Shown here piece by piece: positions 14,197 to 14,972 of a stretch of 14,972 nucleotides of DNA (its first letter is position 1; every line of letters begins with the position of its first letter). Source of the stretch: Pseudomonadota bacterium (lineage in GTDB: Bacteria > Pseudomonadota > Gammaproteobacteria > Burkholderiales > JABEVD01); assembly GCA_021811205.1 (NCBI GenBank), contig JAJZPK010000042.1, forward strand, positions 1-14,972, read 5' to 3'. The position numbers and the translations under genes were made by a program. The notes beneath the pieces were generated by a model, which worked only from the letters and a program-made list of their open reading frames with translations, was not told the DNA's origin and did not search any database.

Positions 14197-14972
14197 ATCC
14201 CCGTCCCGACCATTTCGTTGACTTCGATGGTATAGAAGCTCGCGGCATCCGATCCTTCGAGCAGATGGCCGCCGTATTGCGCATAAGGGTAGATGAACAG
14301 CGGAATCCTGCTTTCCATGAAAGGCAGCAGCACGTCGCGTTCGTGATTGAGGCCGATCCAGTTCAGTTTCCAGTGGCCGAAGAGATCCTTCCTGAGGGCG
14401 GCGACCTTGGCGTCAGCGAAGCTGCGCTTCTCTTCCAGAATGACGCGCTGGATTTCCGCCGGATCGACGGGAAACCAGCCTGTTCCTGCAAGATAGAATT
14501 CGGCGCGCGCATGGTGGCTCGTCTTGATTTTTCCGTCGACGGCTTCATCCAGCAGTATGCCGTATGCGCCTCTGGCTGGAATGCCCGCAGATCTGCAAAG
14601 GCTGACGAAAAGGGAGACGATGTCCAGGCTCTTGCCGCCCAGATTGCCGGATTCAAGCATGGCTTCGGCATTCCCCTTGCCGCATCCTTCGACGGAGGCA
14701 TCGTAATGGGTATTGTCGACGACCCATTCGTAAATGGCATGCGCCTTGTCCAATGTGGCGCCGGCATGTTTCGTCACTTCGAGCGCAGTCTTTCTGGAAT
14801 GGATGCCACTCGGTTCGAGATAGCGCTTCACTTCATGCGGCATTTCACCATGATGCCGGATGTTTTCAAGGGAGACGCGCCGCTCCGCCGTCTTGATCAT
14901 CGTGCCGACGGTGACCTGTCTCGATCCCGTTCCGCGCCATTCTCCGAAGAAGGTTGCGGCGAGGTTCTTGGG
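14184..14972 (-). CDS. Transglutaminase-like domain protein, 5'-truncated, with Cys-to-Ser at the nucleophile position
   Basis: The frame is open to the window edge: upstream of ATG 14900 it continues for 24 codons (PKNLAATFFGEWRGTG...) without a stop, so the true start is probably outside; 262 residues are visible. The transglutaminase core (PF01841) is recognisable, numbered from ATG 14900: AIYEWVVDNTHYD (55-67), GCGKGNAEAMLESGNLGGKS (72-91), LFVSLCRSAGIPARGAYGI, HHARAEFYLAGTGWFPVDP. Relatives that I recall read GGKCADLNALFVGL at the second block, the Cys being the nucleophile. Here that codon is AGC, Ser91, at 14628-14630. The His of HARAEF and the Asp of PVDP remain. It may be an inactive or altered-chemistry member, possibly periplasmic if a signal peptide lies upstream. 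Its 3' end overlaps comEC by 13 bp. Confidence 0.85.
   Translation of the reverse strand, partial: PKNLAATFFGEWRGTGSRQVTVGTMIKTAERRVSLENIRHHGEMPHEVKRYLEPSGIHSRKTALEVTKHAGATLDKAHAIYEWVVDNTHYDASVEGCGKGNAEAMLESGNLGGKSLDIVSLFVSLCRSAGIPARGAYGILLDEAVDGKIKTSHHARAEFYLAGTGWFPVDPAEIQRVILEEKRSFADAKVAALRKDLFGHWKLNWIGLNHERDVLLPFMESRIPLFIYPYAQYGGHLLEGSDAASFYTIEVNEMVGTGIHFS

Noticed and set aside
1..14972. Mobile element, phage, CRISPR array or defence island
   Set aside because: No transposase, integrase, terminal repeats, regularly spaced repeats or defence domains were seen; every large frame belongs to a housekeeping or envelope family.

Overview
This window looks like ordinary chromosomal DNA from a Gram-negative proteobacterium, most likely a betaproteobacterium. 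The reasons are outer-membrane lipoproteins, an MCE-type lipid transporter, an EmrRAB-like efflux operon with a NodT-type outer-membrane factor, a three-domain ComEC/Rec2, and GC-rich coding DNA. A Nitrosomonadales/Gallionellaceae-like origin is my impression from the flavour of the two small hypothetical proteins; I could not test it. I saw no phage genes, transposases, CRISPR array, tRNA or rRNA.

Layout. (1) Plus strand, 1-4131: the 3' part of rmuC, then a tightly packed MCE/Mla-type phospholipid transport operon made of a STAS-MlaE permease, MlaF ATPase, MlaD MCE protein and a PqiC-like outer-membrane lipoprotein. Successive genes either overlap or are separated by a single base. (2) Minus strand, 9338 down to 4125: an emrR-like MarR regulator, NodT-type outer-membrane factor, EmrA adaptor and EmrB DHA2 transporter, followed by two small conserved-looking genes of unknown function (73 aa, and 142 aa Cys-rich). 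This is probably one operon encoding a complete inner-to-outer-membrane drug efflux pump under its own repressor. (3) Plus strand, 9438-14196: a P2-like cation ATPase with an unusual PEEFP motif in M4, overlapping comEC (DNA-uptake channel). (4) Minus strand, 14972 down to 14184: a 5'-truncated transglutaminase-like protein in which the expected nucleophilic Cys reads as Ser.

The only non-coding stretch of any size is the 99-bp divergent intergenic region 9339-9437. It holds a near-consensus sigma-70 promoter for the marR gene and a perfect 8-bp inverted repeat (GAAACTAT-N19-ATAGTTTC) around its -35 box. This makes it a good candidate operator for autoregulation, and possibly for control of the divergent ATPase-comEC pair. 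Both convergent junctions (4125-4131 and 14184-14196) are overlaps of stop regions with no room for an intergenic terminator.

I did not find a clear previously undescribed system. The best leads are the two unknown genes on the efflux operon, the atypical ion-site ATPase joined to comEC, the Cys-to-Ser transglutaminase-like protein, and the Gln-to-Glu change in the MlaF Q-loop.
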